Shown here piece after piece: positions 33,243-43,325 of a stretch of DNA of 64,000 nt. The notes beneath the pieces are model-generated. The model worked only from the letters and a program-made list of their open reading frames with translations, did not search any database and had not been told where the DNA came from. Position 1 is the stretch's first letter. The number at the start of each line of letters is the position of its first letter. Source of the DNA: Otatea glauca (taxonomy: Eukaryota; Streptophyta; Magnoliopsida; Poales; Poaceae). Location of the stretch: contig CM070728.1 of assembly GCA_036346275.1 (NCBI GenBank), forward strand, positions 23,956,723-24,020,722, in the 5' to 3' direction. The translations under genes were made by a program, and so were the position numbers.

Positions 33243-35470
33243 ATGGAGTCTGGCAGTGCTAGCGCAAATGTGTGTGCAACTAGTGGAGCGTCACGTGCTG
33301 CCACACTTGGTACAAGTGTGTCTGAGCCGAGTGCTCACGCATTAGTAGTACGAGAGCCTCAAGCTGAACTTGAATGTGATATCATCGGAGAAAATGAGCC
33401 TTCTAGCAAAAGGTAAAAGAAGTCCATTTCCAAGGTATGGGAGCACTACACTAAGGATAGTGTGACAAAAACAGATTCAAATGGTGTAGTTACAAAGGAA
33501 CTTTGGGCAAAATGAAAGAAATGTCCTTACAAAGCCCGATGTGAAACAACAAAGGGCACATCATGCTTTATAAATCATTTAAAAAACAAGCATTCTATAA
33601 CTCCAGGACAGCAAATGATCAAACTAGAAAAGGACGAAGATAGCACTGTCAATGTTCAGACATATAGATTCGATGCTGGAACTAGCATTCGAAAGTGGAA
33701 TTTGGCACTTGTTATGCATGAATATCCCTTTAATATGGTTGAACATGAGTACTTGTTGACTTCATTAAGTCTTTGCGCCCTAGTTTTTCATTCAAGTGTC
33801 ACACAACTACAAGAAATGCTATAATGGAAATGTTCAATGTGGAAACAAAGAAATTGTATGGTCATTTCAAATCTCTTTCATGTCGTTTTTCTGCAATCAT
33901 GGATATGTGGACCTCAAATCAAAATAAAGGTTATATGTGTGTCACCGTGCATTGGATAGATGATAATTGGCAGATTCAGAAAAGAATTGCTAAATTCATG
34001 TATGTTAAGGCAGCCACACAGGCACAAATCTAGCCACAGAGTTCATCAAGAGTGTGATGCATTGGAACCTTGAAAAGAAGCTTTTTGCTCTCACTATGGA
34101 CAATGCCTCATCTAATGATAAGTGTGCTGCAGAACTTGTTGCAAAACTAAACAAGAAAGCTCCCTTAGTCTGTGATGGTGTTTTTTTTTCATGTGAGATG
34201 CTTATGTCACATTTTAAATCTTATTGCTCAAGATGGCTTGAAAGCAGTTGCATCTTCAGTGCAAAATATTAGAGCTTCTGTTGTCATTGTAAAGAATTCA
34301 CAATTACAATGGGAACATTTTCAAAAGTGTGCATTTGAGTGTGACTTGAATATCAATGAGGGTCTTCCATTGGATGTTTCAATCAGGTGGAACTCCACTT
34401 TTTTGATGTTGAAGTAAGCTATTTACTATAGGAAGGCTTTTGAAAGGCTATTTGAGTTGAATGAGAGTAAGTACAAGAAGTGTGCTCCATCAGATGAGGA
34501 ATGGGATAGTGCAATAGCACTATGTAGGTGTTTGAGGAGGCTTTATGAGGCTACATTGTTTTTCTTTGTTACTACATATCCCATAGCAAATCTGTTTTGG
34601 TGGAAATTCTGTGAGATTAAGTTAGCTATTGAAGAGTGGTGTCACAATTCTGATATAACTATTCATGCCTTAGCAATGGCAATGCAAGCTAAGTATGACA
34701 AGTATTGGCAGAAGTCCAACATAGCACTTGCTGTGACGTGCTTTCTTGATCCAAGGTACAAGAAAAGGTTAGTAGAGTATTTTATGAAAAAGATATACAG
34801 TGAGGAGAGAGCTGTTCTTGAACTTCATACATTCATGACTGTTGTGAACCAATTGTTTCAAGCATACATGTCTAGCACACCTCAAGTTGCAAAGCCTACA
34901 ACTGCGGGACCTAGTGTTGCTTCTCATCCACTTGGCGATGACTTAGGTGTTCTTGAAATTGAAGAGTTCTTGTATGAAACTGCTGTGAGTGTGACGAGAC
35001 ACAATGAGGAATTTGAATTGGATATATACATGAAAGAACCAAATTTTCGATGGATTGAAAGTGAAGATGGGCCATTTGACATATTATCTTGGTGGAGGTC
35101 TAAACAAGGGATTTTTCCCACTCTTTCACGATTAGCTCGTGATGTGTTAGCCATTCAAGTGTCAACCATTGCTTCGGAGTCGGCATTCAGTGCGGGTGGC
35201 TGTGTTGTTGATTCTTTTCGTAGTCGATTAGATCTCGAGGTGGTGGAAGCCCTAATTTGTACCAAGGATTGGACAACATCATCTAAAAGAGCTAAAAATA
35301 TGTCATCCATTTCATATGTCATACAATTTCTATGTTTTCCTTTACTATTGGCAACTGTCACTACAAAATTTCAGATTCTAAGGAGAAGATTGCGATGCTG
35401 ATTGATGAGTTGGACATAGAGTATAAGGCCAAAGCATGTGATTCACCTATAGATATGACTTCAGAGGTTT
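33243..35470 (+). pseudogene. hAT transposase (BED finger, C-terminal dimerisation domain), broken
   Basis: The frame starts at ATG 33243 and meets TAA at 33414 and TGA at 33513, both in frame. The second lies in the BED zinc finger, just after ELWAK, where a zinc-binding Cys is expected; KKCPYKARC and HLKNKH follow. The frame shifts near 33775, where NAIMEMFNVE and IMDMWTSNQNKGYMCVTVHW belong to another frame. It shifts again around 34035-34170 near EKKLFALTMDNASSNDKC, and TAA occurs at 34415. The last long piece, 34457-35300, ends with the hAT dimerisation block: ILSWWRSKQGIFPTLSRLAR, TIASESAFSAGG, then RSRLDLEVVEALICTKDW. A probable intron precedes ILRRR at about 35376. The domain order and length fit RICESLEEPER/DAYSLEEPER-like hAT transposases. 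It cannot be functional. The original start region was hit by the solo LTR. Confidence 0.88.
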
Positions 35471-36470
35471 GTTCATTCTTCTGTAGAATTGCTATCATTT
35501 TGTTACCACTATATTTTGTGGTGTGCATGTGGAGTAGCTTCTCCAATCAAACGAATGAGGCAGCAATTAGATTATTTTTCCAATACAAATGGTAGATTAT
35601 AGATTGCTGAAATACTTTATTGTTAAACCTTTGAATGTAGAGTCATATGTGGCATGCTACAATTTCAATGTAGAGTCATCTATGGCATGCTACAATGTGA
35701 ACTTGTTATCACTTTTAATAGGGTATGAAAAACTTAATCACTGCTCTAGAGTATTTTCTCTTTGCTACTATTTATAGTTGAATCATCCCTTTCTATATCA
35801 TAACTTGAAAGTCAGTGTTCAGTATGCCATATCCATTCTTTTCGCCATTCTTTCTGAGTGTTCAATGTTCATGAAGTCTTGGTCACTTGTTTATTTTCAC
35901 CGACATGATTATCATAACGTTGGAGATGAAGAAGCTTCAGTTTAGAATCTAAACTATTGATATCTAGCAGGTGGCACAATTGTCCTCTATGGTCAGATTG
36001 AACTTGTTAGATTTTTTATTCTTGTCATGCACTCCTGTTCTTAAGATATCAACGCATACCTTTTGTTTTTGTAGGATGAGACAATGGTTGAGGCTGATAT
36101 TGACTAAGTGCTCAAGTGTCGAGGACAAGTAGCCATGGTTATGCCTCGTGGTCTCATTGAGATGTTGACAGCCTTCCTTGGCCACTTCAGTCTTCAAACT
36201 CTTCTACAAGATTGCGTCTTTTTTGAGTCTTTGTGTGTATGTTTGTATGATGCAATCGTAATATTGTTATTTGGTTTTATTGTCTCTTTCTTGGAGACAT
36301 GGAGTCATGGTCATGTTGCTAAGATATTATTTAAATATTGTTCTATCTTATGTAACTTTTTGTTATGTGTACCGCTGAAATTGAATGGACTTTTGCAACT
36401 TTGTTGGACTATTTGATAAAATAACTAATTAAATTGTGTTCTGTTGCATTCGAACTCATACGGTTGATCA
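35470..36470. other. hAT 3' region
   Basis: Between the end of the transposase and the right subterminal repeats. It includes a 33-bp tandem duplication around 35633-35700 (GTAGAGTCAT...GGCATGCTACAAT) and short chance frames. Confidence 0.5.
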
Positions 36471-37044
36471 ATAAGTGTTATATGTGTTCTTTATGCGGTA
36501 TCTATTTTCACTCGATATCCGATAAAAGTTATCCGGTACCATATCGATTTCGCTCCGTATTAGATTCGAATCCGTGACCGATATGATCCGTTCCGTATTC
36601 GTATCTGGGACTATCCGAAACCGATTCCGAATCCGATAAAAAATATGGTTTAGGATATGGTAAAAGCGATATCTGACCGAATCCGAGCTGATTGCATCCC
36701 TAGCTCCACCCATCGCTCGCCAACATGCAAGAAATTGTTATATGAAGCAGAAGAGATGAGTCGAGACGTTTTCATGAGGACCTGCCGAGACGTTATGTAA
36801 TACCCAGGTCTGTTGATGTGAAGGTCCATCTGATCTATATATAGCGGTGGTAGAATTAATCCTACATTGCTTATGTAAAGTGAGTTATAGTAGTATATAA
36901 TATCTACTTGTCTAAACATAGCACTTCCGAGTTAACCATTTTACACAAAGCGAGGACGAAAGTATAAATATGGTGTTATACATGCGTAGGCTCACCCTAC
37001 GGTAGGTTGGGTTTTGAGCGGATTTTAGGCTAGTGTGTTATAGA

Positions 37045-37056
37045 TGGTATCAGAGC
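37045..37056 (+). other. tRNA-Met primer-binding site of the TRIM
   Basis: TGGTATCAGAGC is the classic plant LTR-retrotransposon minus-strand primer site and follows the LTR end at once. Confidence 0.9.
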
Positions 37057-37417
37057 ATCAACCTTTACTGCACAGATGCATGTGGGATAGAAGCGCGAGC
37101 TATGCACATGTCATGTGTGGGTCCGGAGTGGACACACGGTATGACATAAATGCCGACACTAGACATACGAACATGTATCGAGTGTTACCGACCGAGTGTT
37201 ACCGAGAGCATCAGCCCTTAAGGAGGATGAATGTAATACGCTGGCCTGTTGATGTGAAGACTGAGGGGTCAGTCCTTAAGGAGGATGAATGTAATACACT
37301 GGTTCGTTGATGTGAAGCTTCATGTGGAGCAGTGGTGGAATTAGTCCCACATTACTTATGTTATATTAGTATATAATGTCTGTTAGGTTCAAACATAGCA
37401 ACTCTGAATTAACTATT

Positions 37418-38192
37418 GGCAATTCCTATTTTAAGGTCACTCGCACCAACCATATCATGCGCTCCCGCTACACATTTGACACGCGTCTCTTCACGCATCA
37501 CGCGCGTTAGGCCAATCAGCCGTGGCTCATGAACCCGATTGTTTTTTTTTGACAAACCATCAAACAAGTGTGAACGAAATTGTTTGCTTTTTTTGAATTA
37601 AATCTAAAAGTTTTTTAATTTAAATTTTTCAGAGTTGAAACTTTTCGATTTGAATTTTTTCGAGGTGTAACTTTCTAATTTAATTTTTTTCGAGTTGAAA
37701 CTTTTTCGATTTTGAAATTTTCTCGACTTGAAATTTAAACCGTAACTTTTCAAACCAAAAGTTTTTTGAATCAAAACTTTTTAAACCAAAAGCTTTTGAA
37801 TCGAAAGTTTTATTAGTTGAAACTTTTCGATTTGAAACTTTTTGAGTTGAAACTTTTTGGCTTGAAACTTTCCGAGTTGAAACTTTCTGATTTGAAACTT
37901 TCCGAGTTGAAACTTTTTGATTTGAAACTTTCCGAGTTGAAACTTTATAATTTGAAAATTTTCAATTTAAAATTTCGGAGTTGAAATTTTTCGAGTTGAA
38001 ACTTACTATTTAATTTTTTTAAAGTTTAAATGTTCTAATTTTAAATTTTTGTGTTAGAGAGGGAAGAAGGTAGTGGGGGAAGTGAGTAGGGAAAAGGGAA
38101 TAGGGAGATGGATGGAGAAGATAACACGTAATATTTTAAGGAGATGATCTTCACTTTGTTAGTTTGAGGTTAACCTCAAAATAATCATACCC
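37418..38192. mobile_element. Mutator-like MITE inside the TRIM 3' LTR, 775 bp
   Basis: The element splits the 3' LTR with a 9-bp duplication, TTAACTATT (37409-37417) and TTATCTATT (38193-38201), that matches at eight of nine positions. The ends GGCAATTCCTATTTTAAGGT and, inverted, GGGTATGATTATTTTGAGGT are weak inverted repeats. Nine-base duplication points to the Mutator superfamily. Confidence 0.7.
37600..38035. repeat. GAAACTTTYYGAG/T minisatellite
   Basis: About 20 or more imperfect 14-15 bp units of the type TTGAAACTTTCCGAG alternating with TTGAAACTTTTTGAT fill the interior of the Mutator-like MITE. Confidence 0.85.
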
Positions 38193-38302
38193 TTATCTAT
38201 TTTACATAAAGCGAGGACAAAAATGCGGTGAAGTGCTATGCAAGTGTAGGTTCACCCCACGGTGAGCTAGGTTTTATATAGATTTTGAGCCAGGTGTTAT
38301 GA

Positions 38303-38970
38303 CGCCAAGCCTACAATTATTGTTAACGATGTTGATTTTGTCTTTGAACGGGAGTTTTTTTCCCCTCTTTTATCTTCGGCCTATGTTTGCCCGATATCCG
38401 TTCCTAAGAGTGATATATAGGGCACTGTTTCTTTCTCGACTCAACAACCTCGCAATAGTTGTATCTACCGTGGACTTCTAAAACCAATATAATTAATCTC
38501 CATCGTTATAACCTGAATCCACTGTAATCAACATGATTTTTCTCTTTTTCCACGATTAACGTAGTACTTGTTAGCCTTTGAGAACGAATGTAGGCCCTTC
38601 GTTTTCTATTATCTTAATAATATAATAGATAGACAGTTAAGGTATGCATACTGCATGTTGAACAGTTCTTGGTTCAATTAATTGTTAGTTGTATGACGAG
38701 TGCCTGTTTGCATACCAAACTAATGCAAGTTGAGAATATTCGTCTTTTTCCCCCCTACCGACTTATAATGTCAGGAGTTTGGTGAGCCTAACGTGTACTC
38801 TGATCAAAACCGTTTGGAACAACGCAGCGGCGGAACAGGAAAATTTGAGAGGCTGGACAAACTCGTAGAGGATGTTGATGAACTCCTTGCCGGACTCGTC
38901 TGTCGCCGCGCGCTACTTCGGGGCCTCCAACGTCCACATCGCCGTGGACGCAGCGGTAGCTGTCCGAGGC
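38303..38970. other. Intergenic, nothing recognised
   Basis: AT-rich sequence with no supported feature between the TRIM and the gene fragments. Confidence 0.4.
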
Positions 38971-38974
38971 GGTC

Positions 38975-39111
38975 GGAGGTCTAGCCTACCAGCACACGCC
39001 GACGAGCGAGTAGACGTTTATGATGCCGGAGAGCACCTCGATCTACGTGTCGCTCACCCCAAGGTCCTCCGCCATGAAGATCTGTGCCCCGCTCATCACA
39101 GCCACGTTTGC
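38975..39111 (-). pseudogene. Fragment of a polyol/monosaccharide transporter gene
   Basis: On the minus strand VMSGAQIFMAEDLGVSD, a TAG stop, then IEVLSGIINVYSLVG and, after a frame change, TSDRLG are read. This is the signature of the first extracellular loop, second membrane span and GRTSD(R/W)xGRR loop of the PLT-type polyol/monosaccharide transporters in the major facilitator superfamily. Only about 45 residues remain, with a nonsense codon and a frameshift, so it is a dead fragment. Confidence 0.65.
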
Positions 39112-39169
39112 ATGTATGGCATTCATAAGCTACCTCCATAGCGCTGTATACATGTATTATACGCCCCTT

Positions 39170-39440
39170 CGCCCCTGCCTGCGCACGTGCCCCCTGGAGT
39201 TGGTCCTCGGTGCGTGCAACTTCCGGGAGGGTAGCGTCGTCAACGCGCCGCTACTGGAGAAGTTGATCGTCGAGCGGTGCTTCCAGCTCGCGGCAAGCGC
39301 CGCGCTGAGGCTAGAGACGCTCGCGTGCTGCAATGCTCTGGTCCGTGGAGCTGAGCCTCCTGGACGCCGGCAAAGTGGAGGACGAGCTGGTCACGTTCTT
39401 ACGCCGCGACGTTAGTGAGCTCGGGCAGGCGCCCGTCTTG
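39170..39440 (+). pseudogene. LRR-like gene fragment (possible F-box/LRR type)
   Basis: A frame reads LELVLGACNFREGSVVNAPL, then LEKLIVERCFQL and ALRLETLACCNAL, followed after a one-base frame change by VELSLLDAGKVEDELVTFL. The Leu spacing and Cys positions resemble leucine-rich repeats of plant F-box/FBD proteins. GC content is high and no start, stop or partner exon is evident. The family call is tentative. Confidence 0.35.
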
Positions 39441-41127
39441 CCTGGGAGTTGGCTCCGCCACTGGAACAACGGAGTTTTGCCAGGATTTTATAGGAACTAG
39501 TGCAAATTCCATAGGAAACAACACAATTTTTATAGGAACCCTGCAAAATTCTCATGTTCTAAGAGCAACTCCAAAAGCATCTCTATCCAACTCCCCGTCT
39601 CCATCTTTTACCGATTCGCACCCAGTAACGAGCTCCAAAAGAGTCGCCGTCTTCCTCTCCAAATTTCGCGAGCGGAGAGAGAATCGCTACATTTGGCGAG
39701 TCCCTCTCCGCTCGCTATCCCGGCGAGGCGCAACAGCTCGTTCCTTCGCGTGACCGCAGGGACACCAGTTGGAGTTGCTCTCGCGTTCGGCAGCAAGCAG
39801 AGCGGAGATCCCCAAGTCGCCGCCCCCGCCACTACCTTGCTCGGTAAAACCAGCTCCATCCCCTCGATCTCAAAGCCCAGTTCAGTTTGATTCGATCTGG
39901 CTGCGTATGGCATCCCGTTGGATCTTGCTGTCTTGCTTTTGTTTTGTGCGTTCATGGCTGTGTATGGCATCCCAGATCTGCGCAAGTTCAAAGGCAAGCC
40001 CACCGGCCGCGTTAACTTCTCCACCCCCAAGGAGATCGGTAACATTGCGCCCTTGCCTCCTGTCGATTCGGTTCTTCATTTTAGTGAAAATTTGGTGCCA
40101 GGTTGGGAGCTTTGTCTGGATGCTTGATCTGATGTTGTGTTGAGCCGGTTTTGGCTTTGTTTGGGGTGAATGTTGAGCTGCTTGCTCCATCCCATAGACA
40201 GCTTGATTCTCTTTTGGTTTTTAATTGGATTACAGTTCGATTCTCACGCTCAAACCTAGACAATCTGATGTCCTCTTTGTCCAAGTTAGATATTGGAGTA
40301 GAAGCAGCCCACGCATATTACAGTCTTTAGTCCTCTGCATTATAAATCTAAATCCATGTGCAATAGGAGAATCCCCTTCTTGCAAAAATCATACTGGAAT
40401 GTTCAGACCTAGAATTGTTATAGCAGCACATTTGCTTAAGCTTGGAAATTGAAACATTCAATAGAGCTGATAGAACAATGATTTCTCCTTAATGCTTAAG
40501 AAAGCGACAATTGTTTTGTTTGGTTTACATTTAATTCCCTTATAGGTGTAAAGCGAACAAATCTCATTTCAGAACTAACACAAATGTTAGTTTCTGCATC
40601 GCTGGTGATATTGTGGTTGTGAATGGTGAAATTGTGAACTAGCTTGATTTGGGCTTGCACTTATATGTGGTTGTTTTATTCTCCTTTGCCTTGTAGTAGC
40701 TTGTAGACTTCCATTTCTGCGCAGACTCCACCTCCAACTTCCCTTTGCAAGAATCTGGATTTTGGGCAACAAGAAAGGTAAACGTCTGTGATACTTCCCT
40801 CCCTCACATGGTTACTAGCTATCTTCATTCATTTTGGAATTGTGGTCTGTTTCTGGAAAGTTTCAATAAGCACAGTGATGTCTTATTTCATCAATTCGGG
40901 TTGATTGATCAAAATTTATATGCATGGAATTTGATTGCTACAGAATATAAGCTTTAGTACCAAATCTGTTTCTGCACCGTAATACACTTTTCTTGCAATA
41001 TCAACATACCAGTAAGTGAAAATACATGATTATGGTGGATATATAGATACCAGTAAGTGAAAATACTAGTTGGTACCTTATCACAGTATTTATATATTTG
41101 AGGGGGATTCATATTGGAACTAGTCCG

Positions 41128-41270
41128 GCGTGAACTGCGCCTTTGCGCCGGACTACTTCCAAGTGGTCCGGCATGAACGTGCTTTTGCGCCGGACTACTT
41201 CCAAGTGGTCCGGCGTGAACGAGCTTTTGCGCCGGACTACTTCGAAGTGGTCCGGCGTGAACGAGCAGTT
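41128..41270 (+). repeat. 42-bp tandem repeat, three units
   Basis: TTTGCGCCGGACTACTTC starts at 41142, 41184 and 41226. Each unit also holds GTGGTCCGGCGTGAAC, so the CCGGAC word appears in both orientations. It lies upstream of the first PIF reading frames. Confidence 0.9.
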
Positions 41271-41409
41271 GCAGCTGGTATCCAGGTTGCTTGCGAACTT
41301 GCTTCTTTGAGCTTTGTTTGGCGCACATAAGCTTGCTTGACTTCAGCATATTTCCTGTCTACATTATACTATTATGTTGTGTCTTAGTTTACTATTTACT
41401 TGCATATAG

Positions 41410-41772
41410 ATGGATAAAGATTCAAAGAAAGTCCGTGAAGTGCATGCTTGGATAATTAATCGCACAGAGGAAATCGCAAGTGATATTAAGAACATAGTGT
41501 ACGATAATTTTTCTCCTTGCTCAAGCGAAAGCGCGAATGAACTGAACCGACTCTTACTTGAGATCGAACACACTGCTCACCGCTTTGATGAACTTGCCAT
41601 ACAATCGAAAGACTTGGTGCGAACAGACGGTGTTGAGTCACCTGAAGAAGAAGAAGACACTTTGTCCAGCATAAACAAGCAGTTGTGCCCATACAACTAC
41701 GAGACCGATGATTCGGGTAAACGTGATGACCATCAATTTAGAGACGACGAAAGTATCGAGTCTAGTGACTGA
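41410..41772 (+). CDS. Unknown 120-residue protein inside the PIF element
   Basis: An intact frame starts ATGGATAAAG and ends at TGA 41770-41772. The product is hydrophilic and acidic: an N-terminal helical-looking part (VREVHAWIINRTEEI...) is followed by a Glu-rich segment (ESPEEEEDTL) and an Asp/Ser-rich tail. No known domain is recognised. It lies on the same strand as ORF1 and ends about 165 bp before it, and could be a separate gene, an upstream exon of ORF1 or captured host sequence. Unlike its neighbours it has no internal stop, which is notable but may be chance at this length. Confidence 0.35.
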   Translation: MDKDSKKVREVHAWIINRTEEIASDIKNIVYDNFSPCSSESANELNRLLLEIEHTAHRFDELAIQSKDLVRTDGVESPEEEEDTLSSINKQLCPYNYETDDSGKRDDHQFRDDESIESSD

Positions 41773-41937
41773 GTTATTCGTGTTCTTGTATTATGTATAT
41801 TAAGACGTGTTGTACTTTTAAGACCTATAAGTTCATTTCTGTTGACATGTGTTTTGCTCATTACATGTGTTTTGCTTATTACCTGTGTTGCTACGTATTT
41901 GTGCTTAATGAAGTATTGATGTCTATAGCTTGTGCAA

Positions 41938-43003
41938 TATGGATGACTTCTATGCTCGTCTGTTGCGTGAGGGGGGAAGTGAAATACCTTGGGATGAAAG
42001 CCCAATTAGGGAGCAACCTTCTCCGGTTGACCACTCCAGCCCTCAGCCGAGAGCTCACAATAAAAGGTCCAAAAAAATTTCGGAGAATGAAGACAACATG
42101 TTAGTGTCGGCATGGATGAATGTTAGCTTGGATCCAGTGCAAGGGACCCAACAAACTCGTGCCACATATAGGAGTAGAATACATGATTACTTCCATGAGA
42201 ACAAAAATTTCTTTTCGGAGCGTAGTCAAAATTCACTTATGCACCGATAGTCATCTATCCAAGAACATGTCAACAAGTTTTGTGGATGCTATGACTGCAT
42301 TGAGCGTAGAAGACAAAGCGGGATAACAGAGCAGGATAAGGTTGGTACATATCCTTTTTTTATTAGCTTCACATGTGTGCCCTTGTTAATAAGGTACCTG
42401 TGCTTCTGCAGATTGTCCATGCTAAAGCTTTGTACCAAGAAGAAGAAGGGCGATTATTTACATACTTGCATTGCTAGAACGTATTACAACACCATCCAAA
42501 GTGGACTGATTATTTATCTCAGAAAAAGCAGAAGACATCATCCAATGCTTCTCCGGGTAGTTCCAGTCTTGTTAAGCTCTAATGCAAGCCATTTTTATGA
42601 AGATGCTCCTACTGCAGAAGCTGATGTGCTCAGAAGGCCTGTTGGTAGGAAGGCCGAGAAAGAGCGGTTACGCCGCGGTAAAGCTTCAGTTGAGAGTGGT
42701 CCAACAAGTTCACTCTACATCGAAGCACTGGAAAACTTTAGGAAAGAGACGAAAGAAATAGAGATTATGAAAGAGCAGAAGAAGGAAGAGCGGTACGAAC
42801 GAGCATTTGCGCAAGAACAAGAGAGGATTGCTCAAGAGAAAGAAAAGATTGAGATAAGAAAAAATGAGCTTGAATCTAAGAGAATGATGGAAGAAGAGAG
42901 AATTATGAGCGTCGACACTAGTCGCTTGAGTGGGCCACAACAACAATACTACTCGTCCTTGCAGAATGATATCATCGCTCGAAGATGTAATAGGTCCGGT
43001 TGA
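41938..43003 (+). pseudogene. PIF/Pong ORF1 (Myb/trihelix-like DNA-binding protein), broken
   Basis: The frame starts MDDFYARLL at about 41938. It carries the SENEDNMLVSAWMNVSLDPV block and RSRIHDYFHENKNF, hallmarks of the Myb-like ORF1 of Pong/PIF elements. TAG at 42248-42250, after HR, and a second TAG after LHC near 42474 each stand where a conserved Trp is usual. A GT/AG intron is likely between EQDK and IVHAK (about 42339-42411). A frameshift near 42570 separates this from the C-terminal part at 42600-43003: GRKAEKERLRRGKAS, a Glu/Lys/Arg-rich coiled coil, then RMMEEERIMSVDTSRL and QQQYYSSLQNDII. In active Pong/Ping elements ORF1 helps the transposase bind and enter the nucleus. Confidence 0.82.
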
Positions 43004-43104
43004 GCACTACTTATGATGTATGAACTAATTTGTTGCAAACTTTTGTGCTACTAAACCATGATGTGCTACAATATATGTATGCATTATTTCGGATTTAAAT
43101 TTCT

Positions 43105-43190
43105 CGCATTCAAATAGTTGAAGTGCATAAACTAGTACATTATAGTTGAAGTGCATAAACTAGTACATTGTAGTTGAAGTGCTGAAACAT
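43105..43190 (+). repeat. 31-bp tandem duplication
   Basis: AGTTGAAGTGCATAAACTAG and its continuation occur twice plus a partial third copy between ORF1 and the transposase gene. Confidence 0.8.
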
Positions 43191-43325
43191 TAAACTAGCG
43201 CTTGACTACATCCCTCCATAATGGTGCCATAAGTGCTCGACTAGATCTTCTTGAAGTTGAGAGTGAGCTTCTCTATTTCTAATAGATTGATGAGTTTGAA
43301 TGAACTCAGAAAGCTCAGGTATTTG

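Larger units (their letters stand above)
28606..33243 (-). mobile_element. Solo LTR of a long-LTR family, 4638 bp, TSD TGGAG
   Basis: Read on the minus strand it begins TGTAACATCC and ends GGGGGCGTTACA, with TG...CA termini and TGTAAC/GTTACA ends. TGGAG is duplicated at 28601-28605 and 33244-33248. On the minus strand TATAAATA lies at 32115-32122, about 1.1 kb into the LTR. The same family starts at 59100 in plus orientation and shares blocks near 29340/63350, 30300/62490 and 28950/63730. No gag-pol sequence is present, so this is a solo LTR. Such long LTRs usually belong to gypsy-type elements, but that placement is inference. Confidence 0.82.
26724..36702 (+). mobile_element. hAT transposon, about 10 kb, carrying a nested solo LTR
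   Basis: The left end TAGGTGTGCAATCGGATCGG and the right end, inverted TAGGGATGCAATCAGCTCGG, form terminal repeats of at least 13 bp. GCTCCAC lies directly outside both ends (26717-26723, 36703-36709); seven matching bases are seen where hAT elements make eight, so one base may have changed or the end may be off by one. Both subterminal regions (26730-26940 and 36490-36690) are packed with TCCGAATCCGA/TCGGATTCGGA words in opposite orientations, as expected of transposase-binding subterminal repeats. The transposase gene starts at about 28600 and continues at 33243-35470. Without the nested LTR the element would be about 5.3 kb. Confidence 0.82.
36796..38302 (+). mobile_element. TRIM retroelement (terminal-repeat retrotransposon in miniature)
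   Basis: The 5' LTR (36796 to about 37042) starts TGTAATACCC and ends TGTTATA. Two bases on lies TGGTATCAGAGC at 37045-37056, the complement of the initiator tRNA-Met 3' end used as a primer-binding site. The internal region is only about 245 bp. A purine-rich TTAAGGAGGATGAA at 37276-37289 precedes the 3' LTR, which starts TGTAATACACTGG at 37290, is interrupted at 37418-38192, and resumes TTACATAAAGCGAGGAC to end near 38302. Both LTRs share AAGCGAGGAC, TAGTATATAAT and CACCC(T/C)ACGGT words. There is no coding capacity, so mobilisation would need enzymes from another element. Confidence 0.83.

Noticed and set aside
34457..35401. Domesticated hAT protein gene
   Set aside because: The 314-codon frame covers the C-terminal half only; upstream stops and frameshifts and intact transposon ends mark it as a decayed transposase.
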